A DNA stretch of 49,519 nt, from NCBI RefSeq assembly GCF_001295925.1, contig NZ_LJHQ01000040.1, positions 1 to 49,519 of the forward strand, given 5' to 3'. The notes under the pieces were generated by a model. It worked only from the letters and a program-made list of their open reading frames with translations. It ran no database searches and was not told the origin of the DNA. Shown piece after piece: positions 10,353-20,536 of the stretch. This DNA comes from Allobosea sp. AAP35 (GTDB lineage: Bacteria; Pseudomonadota; Alphaproteobacteria; Rhizobiales; Beijerinckiaceae). The position numbers and the translations under genes were made by a program. Position 1 is the stretch's first letter. Each line of letters begins with the position of its first letter.

Positions 10353-10515
10353 CGGTCTGCAAGGCTCCTCGAGGTCTAGTTTATTGACTTTGCCCTGCTT
10401 TTTCTGCATGGGACACGGGTCCGAAGGCGCGCAGGAAAGAGAAGTCGCGCCACCGTCGCGGTTGAGTAGGTCATCCCGCTACGTGTCACCGACCCTAAAA
10501 GAAGCGCAACCATCG

Positions 10516-12105
<1,590 letters not shown>

Positions 12106-12262
12106 AGCAGCGTCCTGACCAAGTCGCTGCCATCATCAACGGCATTTTAACCAACCTCGCCTAAGGTCAACTTGTGGGCGCGGAGAGCCGCGAACATGGA
12201 CGGGCGCATGCCGCCATTGATGCGGACAAAATGTCCCCGCTTCGATTTCAATCGGGGCTGTC

Positions 12263-13363
12263 ATGGCAACGGCCATGACCCAGTCCCGCGTCTGGACTGT
12301 TGGCATGAGCGATTGCGAGCCGCCCCCTCATCTGTCGGACGACCTCGCCGAACGCGTGGTCGCCGCCATGCGACAACACCAGTCGCCGAGCTATCCGCGC
12401 GCGTTCGAGGTCTGGTACGCCCATCTCAGCGGTGAGATGCCGGCCATCACCCTGGCGATGCAGGCCATTATCACCGGCAGCGACGCCAAGGTGGGCGCCG
12501 CCGACATCGATACGCTTTACGACCGTTTCATCAGCACGGAGCGGCTGGCGCGGCATGCCGAGCGCACCAGCCTCCAGGTGTTGGGCGAAATCGATGGGCT
12601 GATGTCGCTGGTCGACAAGGCGCTGGACTCAAGCGAGCGTTATCACGGCCGCCTGAGCGCGATGTCCGAAGATGTGCCGCCGCCCGCGGATCGGCAGAAG
12701 CTGCGTGAATGGGTCGAGGCATTGGTGATGTCGACCCGCGAGGAGGTCACTCGCAAGACGAGGCTGGAAGCGCAGTTGCGCGACTCTTCCAACGAGATTC
12801 GCAATCTGCGCGAGGCGCTCGAATCGACGCGGGCGGAGGCCCTCACCGACCCGCTGACCGGGCTTGCCAACCGCCGCCATTTCGAGGAGATGCTGCAGAA
12901 ATCGATCGACCAGGCGACCTTGCGGCGCGAGCCCTTTGCCCTGGTGATGGCCGATATCGACTTCTTCAAGCAGTTCAACGACGCTCATGGCCACCTCACG
13001 GGCGATCAGGTGCTGCGCCTCGTCGCGCGCACGATGAAGGACAAGTTCAAGGACAAGGCGATCATCACGCGCTTCGGCGGCGAGGAATTCGCCATCATTC
13101 TGCCTGATGCCGATGTGATCGCCGGCAAGTTCGGCGCGGAAACTGTGCGCCAGGCCCTGCTCACGCGCGAACTGGTCAAGCGCTCGACCAATGAGAATCT
13201 CGGCCGCATCACCATTTCGCTGGGAGTGGCGAGCTATGCCCGGGGCGATACGGCAGCGTCTTTAACCGATCGCGCCGATCAGGCGCTGATGGCGGCCAAG
13301 CGCACCGGCCGCAACCGCACGGTGACCGAAGACGCCATTGAGGCCACCAGCCACGTCGCGTGA
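12263..13363 (+). CDS. Diguanylate cyclase (GGDEF domain), I-site degenerate
   Basis: A predicted cytoplasmic enzyme making cyclic di-GMP from two GTP. It has 366 aa. The N-terminal 175 or so residues are helical and unassigned. A coiled-coil linker (about 160-193) leads into the GGDEF domain starting at DPLTGLANRRHFEE. The active-site loop is RFGGEEFAIIL (GGEEF at about 272-276), and MADIDFFKQFND carries the metal-binding Asp. The allosteric inhibitory RxxD site, normally five residues before GGEEF, reads KDKA, so product feedback through the primary I-site is probably lost. No membrane segment is visible. The start at 12263 has only a weak GGGG upstream; ATG 12305 is an alternative. Confidence 0.92.
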   Translation: MATAMTQSRVWTVGMSDCEPPPHLSDDLAERVVAAMRQHQSPSYPRAFEVWYAHLSGEMPAITLAMQAIITGSDAKVGAADIDTLYDRFISTERLARHAERTSLQVLGEIDGLMSLVDKALDSSERYHGRLSAMSEDVPPPADRQKLREWVEALVMSTREEVTRKTRLEAQLRDSSNEIRNLREALESTRAEALTDPLTGLANRRHFEEMLQKSIDQATLRREPFALVMADIDFFKQFNDAHGHLTGDQVLRLVARTMKDKFKDKAIITRFGGEEFAIILPDADVIAGKFGAETVRQALLTRELVKRSTNENLGRITISLGVASYARGDTAASLTDRADQALMAAKRTGRNRTVTEDAIEATSHVA

Positions 13364-13383
13364 CGCGGGCGCGTCAGCGCCGC

Positions 13384-13770
13384 TCAATGCGCCGCCGGCG
13401 CGCGCTCCGCTTGCAGCTTGATCTCGACCGATTCGCCGCAACCGCAGGCTGAGACCTGGTTGGGGTTGTTGAACACGAAGGTCGAGGAGAAGCGGTCGGT
13501 CCTGAAGTCCAGTTCCGTGCCCAGGAGGAAGAGCACCGCCTTGGCATCGACAATGACGGTGGCGTCCTTCTCGGTGACGATCTCGTCGCCCTTGGCGGCC
13601 TCGCGCGCGACCTCGAAGGTGTATTCCATGCCGGCGCAGCCGCCCTTCTTGACGCCGACGCGCAGGCCGAGTGCCGGCGTCTCGCCCGCCGATTGCGCCA
13701 TGATCTCGCGAATGCGCGCGGCGGCGGCATCTGTCAGTGAAACGACCTTCAGGCCGGGTATCGAAAACAT
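13384..13770 (-). CDS. sufA: Fe-S cluster assembly A-type carrier SufA/IscA (HesB family)
   Basis: An A-type carrier that receives Fe-S clusters from the SufBCD scaffold and passes them to apoproteins. The protein is 128 aa. The three ligand cysteines are in GVKKGGCAGMEYTF and in the C-terminal SACGCGES, exactly as in the family. ATG 13770 (MFSIPGLKVVSLTD) follows a very strong GGGGAGG ribosome binding site. It lies on the same strand as the suf operon but is separated from sufT by about 2.7 kb containing three other genes, so it needs its own promoter. A hairpin identical in its 15-nt core to one before sufB lies 17 nt upstream of the ATG. ErpA is an alternative name; the suf association favours SufA. 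Confidence 0.9.
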   Translation of the reverse strand: MFSIPGLKVVSLTDAAAARIREIMAQSAGETPALGLRVGVKKGGCAGMEYTFEVAREAAKGDEIVTEKDATVIVDAKAVLFLLGTELDFRTDRFSSTFVFNNPNQVSACGCGESVEIKLQAERAPAAH

Positions 13771-13785
13771 CGTCGTCCCTCCCCG

Positions 13786-13804
13786 ATCGGGTTCAAGGCC
13801 CGAT
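13786..13804 (-). promoter_or_regulatory. Leader hairpin before sufA (shared with sufB)
   Basis: On the minus strand the sequence reads ATCGGG-CCTTGAA-CCCGAT, a perfect 6-bp stem with a 7-nt loop. It ends next to the GGGGAGG ribosome binding site of sufA. Its inner 15 nt (13788-13802) are identical to those before sufB (22244-22258). The pair just outside the common CGGG/CCCG differs between copies but remains complementary (T-A here, G-C at sufB). It could act as RNA or as a DNA operator. Confidence 0.55.
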
Positions 13805-13973
13805 GAAGCAAGATTGCACACTCCTACATAAGGATTGCCGACGAAAAGGTCGAGGCGTGGCGACGCAGGGCACCAACGTCTGGCACGATCTTGCGTGGTT
13901 TGCGGGCCCATGCACTGTGGCGCCGCATCTCTCGTGCAACCGTCCGGCCTCATTCAGTTTCAGCGATACAATC

Positions 13974-15050
13974 ATGGCTTACCGTACCCACAGCCCGCAC
14001 GCACTGCGCGCACTCGTCACGGATATGGTCACAGCAGCCGGCTGGACCTTGGAGGAGGCCCGCGAAACCGCCGATCACCTCGTGCTCGCCAATCTCAGCG
14101 GCCATGACAGCCACGGCGTCGGCATGCTGCCGCTCTATTTCCAATCGCTCGCGGATGGGAACCTGTCGCCTCAAGCCAAACCGAAGGCGAGGCTCGACGC
14201 CGCGCCCTTCCTGATCATCGATGCGGGCGTCGCGCTTGGCCAGCCTGCCGCCCGCAACGCCGTTGAGCAGGCGGCCGCGATGGCCAAGGCGGGGGGCGTC
14301 GCCATCCTCAACCTGCTCGACGCGCACCATATCGGGCGTATCGGCCATTATGCAGAGGCTGCGGCTGAACATGGCTTGATCTCCCTGTTCTGGGTCAATG
14401 TCGCCGGCCGCCCACCGATCGTTGCGCCCCACGCCGCGAAGGAGGCGCGCTTTGGTACCAACCCGCATGCGATCGGCATTCCCGTGCCGGGCGGCGATCC
14501 GATCATCCTGGATTTCGCCACCAGCCGGATGGCTCATGGCAAGGCCCGCGTCGCGCTCAACAAGGGCGAGGCGGTGCCGCCCGGCTACATCATCGACGGG
14601 CAAGGCCGGCCGACGACTGAGCCCCGGCATGTCTTTCTCCACGGCATCGCCGGCGACGAAACATTGGGTGCCCTCCTGCCCTTCGGCGACCACAAGGGCG
14701 CCGGCCTGGCGCTGATCGCGGAACTGCTCTCGGCGGGCCTGATGGGCGCGGCGCGTATCGACCAGAAGCCGGCCAGGAGCTGGATCCTCAACTCGCTCTT
14801 CGGGATCGTGATCGATCCGGCGCGGCTCGAACCCGATGCCGCGCTGCGCAAGGACCGCGTCGAGAGCTACCTTGCCTTCGTACGCGCCGCCAAGCCGCAG
14901 GACCCGGCCGACCCGGTGCTGACGCCGGGCGAAAAGGAGCGCGCCACGCGGATCGCCCGCACACGCGACGGTATCCCCCTCGACGACGAGACCTGGTCGC
15001 AGATCAAGGCCGCCGCCGCGGCGCATGGGCTGGACGCGGAGAGATACTGA
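13974..15050 (+). CDS. Ldh family NAD(P)-dependent oxidoreductase (malate/L-lactate/ureidoglycolate dehydrogenase type)
   Basis: A 358-aa Ldh_2-family 2-hydroxyacid dehydrogenase, a fold unrelated to classical lactate dehydrogenase. Conserved features are the N-terminal ANLSGHDSHGVGMLPLY with the catalytic His, the central FGTNPHAIGIP, and FGDHKGAGLALIAELL. Members oxidise ureidoglycolate, sulfolactate, malate, 2,3-diketogulonate or related acids; the substrate here cannot be chosen from the sequence. The ATG at 13974 matches the family start (MAYRTHSPHALRALV), though no strong ribosome binding site is visible. It converges with phzF (3 bp between stop codons) and interrupts the sufT-sufA neighbourhood. 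Confidence 0.9.
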   Translation: MAYRTHSPHALRALVTDMVTAAGWTLEEARETADHLVLANLSGHDSHGVGMLPLYFQSLADGNLSPQAKPKARLDAAPFLIIDAGVALGQPAARNAVEQAAAMAKAGGVAILNLLDAHHIGRIGHYAEAAAEHGLISLFWVNVAGRPPIVAPHAAKEARFGTNPHAIGIPVPGGDPIILDFATSRMAHGKARVALNKGEAVPPGYIIDGQGRPTTEPRHVFLHGIAGDETLGALLPFGDHKGAGLALIAELLSAGLMGAARIDQKPARSWILNSLFGIVIDPARLEPDAALRKDRVESYLAFVRAAKPQDPADPVLTPGEKERATRIARTRDGIPLDDETWSQIKAAAAAHGLDAERY

Positions 15051-15053
15051 CGG

Positions 15054-15941
15054 CTACAGCAGCGCCTCGCCGCGAAACACCGGCACGCAGGCGCCGCCGA
15101 CGGTGGCGCGGATGCCGTCGCTGCCGCGCTGAGCCGTCAGATGCAAGAGGCTGGGACGGCCCATCTCGACGCCCTGGGTCAGCGTGAAGCTCGCGCTGTC
15201 GCCGCCGTCCAGCGAGAGCAGCAGGGTCGCCAATGTGGCGCTGGCGCTGCCGGTCGCCGGATCCTCCCAGGTGCCGCTGATCGGCGCGAACATGCGCGCG
15301 CGGATCGACTGCCCGTCGCGGACATAAAGGAAGAGTGACAGGCGGCCTTCCAGACCCCGCGTGGCATCACGCAGGGCGCGGAACTGGCCCAGGTCGGGCG
15401 TGGCCCGCGGCAGGGCATCGGCGGCGACCTCCGCCAGAACGAAATGCACGCCGACCGAGGCGCGGATGGGCTGGTGGTTGCCGACCAGGATGTCAGAGGG
15501 CGCCAGGCCGGCGCAGGCGGCGATCGCCGTCGGCGGCAGTTCGACCCCGGTCGAGAGCGGCTGCGGGGCCGCGATGGTGGTGCCGGTGATTTCGCCGGCG
15601 CAATTGCGGGCGACCTTGACCTCGACCAGACCCGCGATCTCCTCGAAGCGCAGCAGCCCGCCGCTGTCGCGGCCATGGCGAGCCAGGACGAAGGCCGTGC
15701 CGACATTGGGATGTCCGGCGAAGGGCATCTCATGGGTGCGGGTGAAGATGCGGACCCTGGCGGTGTTGGCGGGATCGACGGGCGGCAGCACGAAGGTCGT
15801 TTCGCTGTAGTTCATCTCGCCGGCCAGCGACTGCATCTCTGAATCGCTCAGGCCTCGGGCATCGGTGAAGACGGCGAGCTGGTTTCCGCCGAAGCGGGCT
15901 TCCGTGAAGACGTCGACGGTCTCATAGGCAAATTTTCGCAT
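15054..15941 (-). CDS. PhzF family isomerase
   Basis: A 295-aa protein with the PhzF/diaminopimelate-epimerase-like double-hotdog fold. It contains FGGNQLAVF, MNYSETTFV with the catalytic Glu at about residue 47, MPFAGHPNVGTAFVLA, and the C-terminal WEDPATGSASATLA. In phenazine producers the family isomerises dihydro-3-hydroxyanthranilate. No phenazine genes are here, so it is likely one of the many housekeeping or detoxifying homologues of unknown substrate. The ATG is preceded by GGGAGGAGCC. It lies between sufT and sufA on the same strand, but with its own spacing of about 500 bp from sufT. Confidence 0.9.
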   Translation of the reverse strand: MRKFAYETVDVFTEARFGGNQLAVFTDARGLSDSEMQSLAGEMNYSETTFVLPPVDPANTARVRIFTRTHEMPFAGHPNVGTAFVLARHGRDSGGLLRFEEIAGLVEVKVARNCAGEITGTTIAAPQPLSTGVELPPTAIAACAGLAPSDILVGNHQPIRASVGVHFVLAEVAADALPRATPDLGQFRALRDATRGLEGRLSLFLYVRDGQSIRARMFAPISGTWEDPATGSASATLATLLLSLDGGDSASFTLTQGVEMGRPSLLHLTAQRGSDGIRATVGGACVPVFRGEALL

Positions 15942-16112
15942 GGTGGGCTCCTCCCGCGCGAGAGGCGCGGTCCGGTCGCCTTGATGCCACCGATCCCGAC
16001 GCGGCGATAATCACGCTCACAGATGCATTCGATCACAGCCGATGATCAGGCTGACGGAACGAAGGCTGCGCGCCTCGGTTCTCCCTCGACACGAGCAACG
16101 GAGATGGTGGCC

Positions 16113-16445
16113 ATGACGAACGAAACGGGGAAGCCCCTCGACAAGCCCGGATACAACACACCCCGCCGCCCTGGCCAGCCCGGCGAAGAGGCGCAGACGC
16201 GCCCGGGTCCCAGCCCGGATTCGGCGCATCCGACTGGCCCGCAGGCGCCCTATACGCCTGAATCCGGCGCCAGCGGAGACCGCATCCGGCAGGACGCCGC
16301 CGGCCAGTACGGTGAAGGCGCCAGGAGCCCCAACGAGGATGGCCTCAGCAGCGCCAATCCCGTTGTGCTCTCGGGCGATGGCGACGCCACCAGCGGTAAC
16401 GGCCACGGGCGCGACCGCGATGGCTCGAAGACGGCGCAGGAGTAA
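16113..16445 (+). CDS. Small disordered hydrophilic protein (hypothetical)
   Basis: A 110-aa protein rich in Pro, Gly, Ser, Asp and Arg, with no hydrophobic segment or Cys. It opens MTNETGKPLDKPGYNTPRRP and ends in GNGHGRDRDGSKTAQE. I do not recognise a family. GGAG lies 9 nt before ATG 16113; an ATG at 16104 is too close to that site, and one at 16023 would add thirty residues. It converges with sufT (13 bp between stop codons). Its low complexity suggests an intrinsically disordered protein; no function is assigned. Confidence 0.55.
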   Translation: MTNETGKPLDKPGYNTPRRPGQPGEEAQTRPGPSPDSAHPTGPQAPYTPESGASGDRIRQDAAGQYGEGARSPNEDGLSSANPVVLSGDGDATSGNGHGRDRDGSKTAQE

Positions 16446-16458
16446 GCGTCGTCCAGCC

Positions 16459-16842
16459 TCACCACATGTCGAGCGCGACCCTGGCCTCGTCGGACATGCG
16501 CGACTGGTCCCAGGGCGGGTCGAAGGTCATGTTGACGGTGACGCCTGCGACGCCCTGCACGGTCGAGACCGCATTCTCGACCCAGCCCGGCATCTCGCCG
16601 GCCACGGGGCAGCCGGGCGCGGTCAGGGTCATGTCGATTGCGACCTGGCGGTCGTCGGCGATGTCGACGCGGTAGATCAGCCCGAGCTCATAGATGTCGG
16701 ACGGGATTTCCGGATCGTAGACCGTCTTCAGCGCCGCGATGATGTCGTCAGTCAGGCGGTCGATCTCCTCCGGGGCCAAGCCGGTGCCGGCACCCATGGT
16801 CGGGGCGTTCGGCTTGATCTCGTCGGCGACGGTGTCGGTCAT
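16459..16842 (-). CDS. sufT: SUF system assembly protein SufT (MIP18/DUF59)
   Basis: A 127-aa MIP18-family protein, implicated in Fe-S cluster maturation and delivery. Family motifs are YDPEIPSDIYELGLIY, MTLTAPGCPVAGEMP with the conserved Cys, and a C-terminal VNMTFDPPWDQSRMS. It is the last gene of the continuous suf run, starting 18 bp after the sufS stop. A TTG (16863) overlapping the sufS stop is an alternative start that would add seven residues. I prefer ATG 16842 (MTDTVADEI) because it gives the usual N-terminus. Confidence 0.92.
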   Translation of the reverse strand: MTDTVADEIKPNAPTMGAGTGLAPEEIDRLTDDIIAALKTVYDPEIPSDIYELGLIYRVDIADDRQVAIDMTLTAPGCPVAGEMPGWVENAVSTVQGVAGVTVNMTFDPPWDQSRMSDEARVALDMW

Positions 16843-16859
16843 GGGCTTTGCAATCCTAC

Positions 16860-18098
16860 TCAAGCAAACAGGCTTTCGGCCTTTTGCAGGGCTTCGACCA
16901 ACCTGTCGACTTCGTCCAGCGTATTATAGAGGCCAAACGAGGCCCGGCATGTCGATGTCACACCATATCGTGCCATCAGCGGCATGGTGCAATGGGTGCC
17001 GGCGCGCACCGCGACGCCGGCCCGGTCGATCACGGTGGCGACGTCATGGGCATGGGCGCCCTTCATCTCGAAGGCGACGATGGCGCCCTTGTCCTTCGCC
17101 TTGCCGAAGATGCGGATCGAGTTCATCTCGCCCAGCCGCTGCATGGCATAAGTGCCGAGCTGCGCCTCATGGGCGGCGATGTTATCAGCGCCCAGCGCCA
17201 TCATGTAGTCGAGCGCGGCGCCCAGGCCCACCGCCTCGATGATCGCCGGCGTGCCGGCCTCGAAACGATGCGGCGGGTCATTATAGGTGACCGTGTCTTC
17301 CGTGACGGTCACGATCATCTCGCCGCCGCCCTCATAGGGCGGCAGTTTCTCCAGCCATTCGCGCTTGCCCCACAGAATGCCCGACCCGGTCGGCCCATAG
17401 GTCTTGTGACCGGTGAAGCAGTAGAAGTCGCAGCCCAGCGCCTGCACGTCGATCGGCAGATGGACAGCGCTTTGGCTGCCATCGACGACCAGCGGCAGGC
17501 CATGCGCGCGGCAGATCGCGGCGATCTCGGGGATGGGCAGGATGGTACCGATCGCGTTCGACATATGCGTCAGCGCCACGACCTTGGTGCGCGGCGAAAT
17601 CAGCTTCTCAAATTCCTCGATGAGGAAGTTGCCGTCCTCGTCGATCGGCGCCCATTTGATCACGGCGCCATGGCGCTCGCGCCAATAGTGCCAGGGCACG
17701 ATGTTGGAGTGATGCTCCAGGATCGAGAGGATGATCTCATCGCCCTCGCCAAGCTGCAGATGACGGCCGAGCGAGGAGGCGATGGTATTCAGCGCGCCGG
17801 TCGAGGAGCGCGTGAACACGATCTCTTCGAGATGGGCTGCGTTGAGGAAGCGGCGCGCGCTTTCGCGAGCCGCCTCATAGGCTTCGGTCGAGGCGTTGGC
17901 GAGATAGTGAAGCCCGCGATGGACGTTGGCATACTCCTCGCGCATCAGCCGGCTCATCGCCTCGATGACGACCTCCGGCTTCTGGGCGGAAGCCGCATTG
18001 TCGAGATAGACCAGCGGTTTGCCATAGACCTCGCGCGACAGGATGGGGAAATCCCGGCGGATCGCTTCGATATCGTACGGCTTCACCAGCGCGTTCAT
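16860..18098 (-). CDS. sufS: Cysteine desulfurase SufS (class II)
   Basis: A PLP enzyme that removes sulfur from L-cysteine and hands the persulfide to the SUF machinery. The protein is 412 aa. It has FPILSREVYGKPLVYLDNAA at the N-terminus, the PLP lysine in CFTGHKTYGPTGSG (Lys about 232), and the catalytic Cys in RAGTHCTMPL (about Cys370), a class II (SufS/CsdA) arrangement. ATG 18098 (MNALVKPYD) lies 4 bp after the stop of the tautomerase gene, so it is translated from the suf mRNA. No SufE follows, leaving the sulfur relay partner unidentified in this window. A second, class I desulfurase heads the operon. Confidence 0.96.
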   Translation of the reverse strand: MNALVKPYDIEAIRRDFPILSREVYGKPLVYLDNAASAQKPEVVIEAMSRLMREEYANVHRGLHYLANASTEAYEAARESARRFLNAAHLEEIVFTRSSTGALNTIASSLGRHLQLGEGDEIILSILEHHSNIVPWHYWRERHGAVIKWAPIDEDGNFLIEEFEKLISPRTKVVALTHMSNAIGTILPIPEIAAICRAHGLPLVVDGSQSAVHLPIDVQALGCDFYCFTGHKTYGPTGSGILWGKREWLEKLPPYEGGGEMIVTVTEDTVTYNDPPHRFEAGTPAIIEAVGLGAALDYMMALGADNIAAHEAQLGTYAMQRLGEMNSIRIFGKAKDKGAIVAFEMKGAHAHDVATVIDRAGVAVRAGTHCTMPLMARYGVTSTCRASFGLYNTLDEVDRLVEALQKAESLFA

Positions 18099-18102
18099 GT
18101 CT

Positions 18103-18312
18103 TCATGCCTTTCCGGGCGAAGCAGGCGCCTTGTCGGCGACCAGTTCGCCGGCATGGCCCCAATCCTCGCGTTCGATCTCCTGGATCACGATGTGGGTGT
18201 TCTCAGGGTTCTTGCCGAGCACGCGGACGAGCGTCTGCGTGAACTCCTGGACGATCTCCGCCTTCTGCTGGCGGGTCGCGCCCTTGGTGATCTGCAGATT
18301 GACGTAAGGCAT
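18103..18312 (-). CDS. 4-oxalocrotonate tautomerase-like protein inside the suf operon
   Basis: A 69-aa member of the tautomerase superfamily. After removal of Met the mature protein starts with Pro (MPYVNLQITKGATRQQKAEI), the catalytic base of 4-OT enzymes. The body follows the beta-alpha-beta pattern, with VLGKNPENTHIVIQEIE in the second half and a somewhat long C-terminal tail. Its ATG overlaps the sufD stop as TGATG, and its stop lies 4 bp before sufS, so it is co-transcribed and probably translationally coupled. A role in Fe-S assembly is not established for this family; a link through operon membership is only an inference. Confidence 0.88.
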   Translation of the reverse strand: MPYVNLQITKGATRQQKAEIVQEFTQTLVRVLGKNPENTHIVIQEIEREDWGHAGELVADKAPASPGKA

Positions 18313-19661
18313 CAGATCGCACTCACCACGGAGGAGGCGTCGCGCGCGCCCAGCCAGGCCTCGATCTCGGTCATGACGAGGCCACGGAGCGTCTCGTCCT
18401 GCACGAACTCGACCGCCTCGCCGGCGAAGGCCTGCAGCACCAGCGCCTCGGCCTGCGGGCGCGGCAGGCCGCGCGCCATCAGATAGAAGAGCTGCTCGCC
18501 GTCGATCTGCGCCACGGTGGCGCCATGGCCGCAGACCACGTCGTCGGCGAAGATCTCGAGCTCGGGCTTGTTGAACATGGTCGCGCCGTCGTTCAGCAGC
18601 AGAGCATTGCTCTTCATGTTGCCGTCGGACTTCTGCGCGTATTGCCGCACGATGACCTTACCCTGGAAGACGCCGGTGCCCTCTCCGCCGATGATCGACT
18701 TGAACATCTCGCGGCTGGTGCCGTGCGGCACCTCATGGTCCATCACCAGCGTCACATCGCAGTGTTCGGACCGGTCGATCAGATTGACCCCGCGCAGCCC
18801 GATCGTGCTGTGCTCGCCGGCATAGCGCACGAAATACTGCTGGCGCAGCGTGCCAGCGTTCAGGACCAGCGCGAAGGATTCGAAGTTCGCCTGCGCGCCG
18901 ACAGTGGCAAGCAGGCTCTGGACCTGGACCGTCTCGGCGACATGGCGCGTCACCATACGCAAATGCTGGACGTCGCTCTCGTCGCCTGTCTCGAAAACAA
19001 TGGCGCCGTTGATCTGCGAAGCTGCTTGGCCTGCGCTTTCGCTGATCTCGACGATCGTCGCCTTGACGCCGTTCCCGGCCAGCACGACCGAACGGTGGAA
19101 GATCGCGCGCTCGTCTTCGCCCGAAGCCAGGGAGAGGATGGCGACCGGCTGGGCGAGCTCCGTGCCCGCCGCGATCTCGATGAACACGCCGTCGCGCATC
19201 AGGGCGGTGTTGAGCATCAGCCCGGCATCGGCGTCGGCCACTCCGGGGCCCGACAGGACACGCGCGATGTCCTCGCGACCGGCGACGAGTGCGTCGGCCA
19301 GGCTGTGGACGGTCAGGCCCTCGGGCAAGCCTTCCAGCGTCGAGAGTTCGGGCACGAACACGCCATCGACGAGCACGAGCCGCAGGCCGTCGAGCGCCAG
19401 CGCGGCCAGCCGCGCGCGCACCGCGTCGCTGACGACCGCACTCTCAGCGAGCGGCCGCGCATCGCGCAGCAGCGCGCGCAGATCGGTGTACCGCCAGGTC
19501 TCCAGCCGGCGATGCGGCAAGCCCTTCGCCTCGAAGCCGGCAAAGGCGTCCTCACGCAGCTTGCGCACCGGCAACGCGCCCGGCAATTCGGCCTTGGCGG
19601 CAGCGAACTGGGCGCTGAGCGTCTGTTCGGCCGCCGTCTTGAGCGGGGTGACGACGGACAT
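18312..19661 (-). CDS. sufD: Fe-S cluster assembly scaffold SufD
   Basis: The partner of SufB in the SufBC2D scaffold. The protein is 449 aa, with a helical N-terminus (including RRLETWRYTDLRALL) and a right-handed beta-helix core. The conserved DDVVCGHGATVAQIDGEQL contains the His (about 379) that corresponds to the SufD histidine needed for iron acquisition in E. coli. ATG 19661 shares its A with the sufC stop (TGATG), so the much longer upstream-open frame to 19910 is not used. Its own stop overlaps the tautomerase start in the same way. Confidence 0.95.
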   Translation of the reverse strand: MSVVTPLKTAAEQTLSAQFAAAKAELPGALPVRKLREDAFAGFEAKGLPHRRLETWRYTDLRALLRDARPLAESAVVSDAVRARLAALALDGLRLVLVDGVFVPELSTLEGLPEGLTVHSLADALVAGREDIARVLSGPGVADADAGLMLNTALMRDGVFIEIAAGTELAQPVAILSLASGEDERAIFHRSVVLAGNGVKATIVEISESAGQAASQINGAIVFETGDESDVQHLRMVTRHVAETVQVQSLLATVGAQANFESFALVLNAGTLRQQYFVRYAGEHSTIGLRGVNLIDRSEHCDVTLVMDHEVPHGTSREMFKSIIGGEGTGVFQGKVIVRQYAQKSDGNMKSNALLLNDGATMFNKPELEIFADDVVCGHGATVAQIDGEQLFYLMARGLPRPQAEALVLQAFAGEAVEFVQDETLRGLVMTEIEAWLGARDASSVVSAI

Positions 19662-20413
19662 CACGCCGCCTCCACATAGCCGGCATAGCCCGACTTCTCG
19701 AGTTCGAGCGCGAGATCCTTGCCGCCGGTCTTCACGATCCTGCCCTTCGACATCACGTGGACGGTATCCGGGATGATGTGATCGAGCAGGCGCTGGTAAT
19801 GGGTGATGACGAGGAAGCCGCGTTTGGCGTCGCGCAAGGCGTTGACGCCGTCGGCGACGATGCGCAGCGCATCGATGTCGAGGCCGGAATCGGTCTCGTC
19901 GAGGATGCACATCGAAGGCTGCAGCAGCGCCATCTGCAGGATTTCCATGCGCTTCTTCTCGCCGCCGGAGAAGCCGACATTGAGCGGCCGGCGCAGCATG
20001 GCCTTGTCGATGCTCAAGCGGTCGGCAGCGGCGTTGACCGCCTTGATGAAGTCGGGCGTCAGCAGTTCGGCCTCGCCGCGGGCGCGGCGCTGGGCGTTCA
20101 TCGCCGCCTTCAGGAAGGTCATGGTCGCGACGCCGGGGATCTCCAGCGGGTACTGGAAGGCGAGGAAGATGCCGGCGGCGGCGCGCGCATCGGCCTCCAT
20201 CTCCAGCACATTTTCGCCATTGAGCAGGATCTCGCCGTCGAGGACCTCATAATCCTCCTTGCCGGCGATGACATAGCTCAACGTCGACTTGCCGGAGCCA
20301 TTGGGCCCCATGATGGCGGCGACCTCGCCGTCATTGACGGTGAGGTTCAGGCCGTTGAGGATCTGCTTGTCTTCGTCGGCGATCTTGACGACGAGGTTGC
20401 GAATTTCGAGCAT
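19661..20413 (-). CDS. sufC: Fe-S assembly ATPase SufC
   Basis: An ABC-type ATPase that drives conformational change of the SufB-SufD core. The protein is 250 aa. Walker A is GPNGSGKST (residues 36-44), the signature is [13 protein letters not shown], and Walker B/D-loop is [15 protein letters not shown], all intact and typical of SufC. ATG 20413 ([15 protein letters not shown]) matches the family start. It is 123 bp after the end of the coiled-coil gene; that gap contains a perfect 9-bp palindromic hairpin (20494-20516). It is coupled to sufD by TGATG. Confidence 0.97.
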   Translation of the reverse strand: MLEIRNLVVKIADEDKQILNGLNLTVNDGEVAAIMGPNGSGKSTLSYVIAGKEDYEVLDGEILLNGENVLEMEADARAAAGIFLAFQYPLEIPGVATMTFLKAAMNAQRRARGEAELLTPDFIKAVNAAADRLSIDKAMLRRPLNVGFSGGEKKRMEILQMALLQPSMCILDETDSGLDIDALRIVADGVNALRDAKRGFLVITHYQRLLDHIIPDTVHVMSKGRIVKTGGKDLALELEKSGYAGYVEAA

Positions 20414-20493
20414 GGTTTCAGGTCCGGATTTCCGCCGCGTCATGCTGGGCCCTGTGCCGAGCATCCACGACTTGAACGTTGAAGAGTGGCGAT

Positions 20494-20516
20494 ATGGTCG
20501 GGACGGGCCCGACCAT
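20494..20516. repeat. Perfect 9-bp inverted repeat before sufC
   Basis: ATGGTCGGG (20494-20502) and CCCGACCAT (20508-20516) form a perfect stem around ACGGG, inside the 123-bp gap between the coiled-coil gene and sufC. No T-run follows on the minus strand, so it is not a canonical terminator. It may be a processing or stabilising hairpin within the suf mRNA, or an operator. Confidence 0.6.
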
Positions 20517-20536
20517 GGCAGGTCAGTCGATCAGCA

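Noticed and set aside
16848..18242. A 464-codon plus-strand frame opposite sufS
   Set aside because: Antisense shadow of a well-supported gene.
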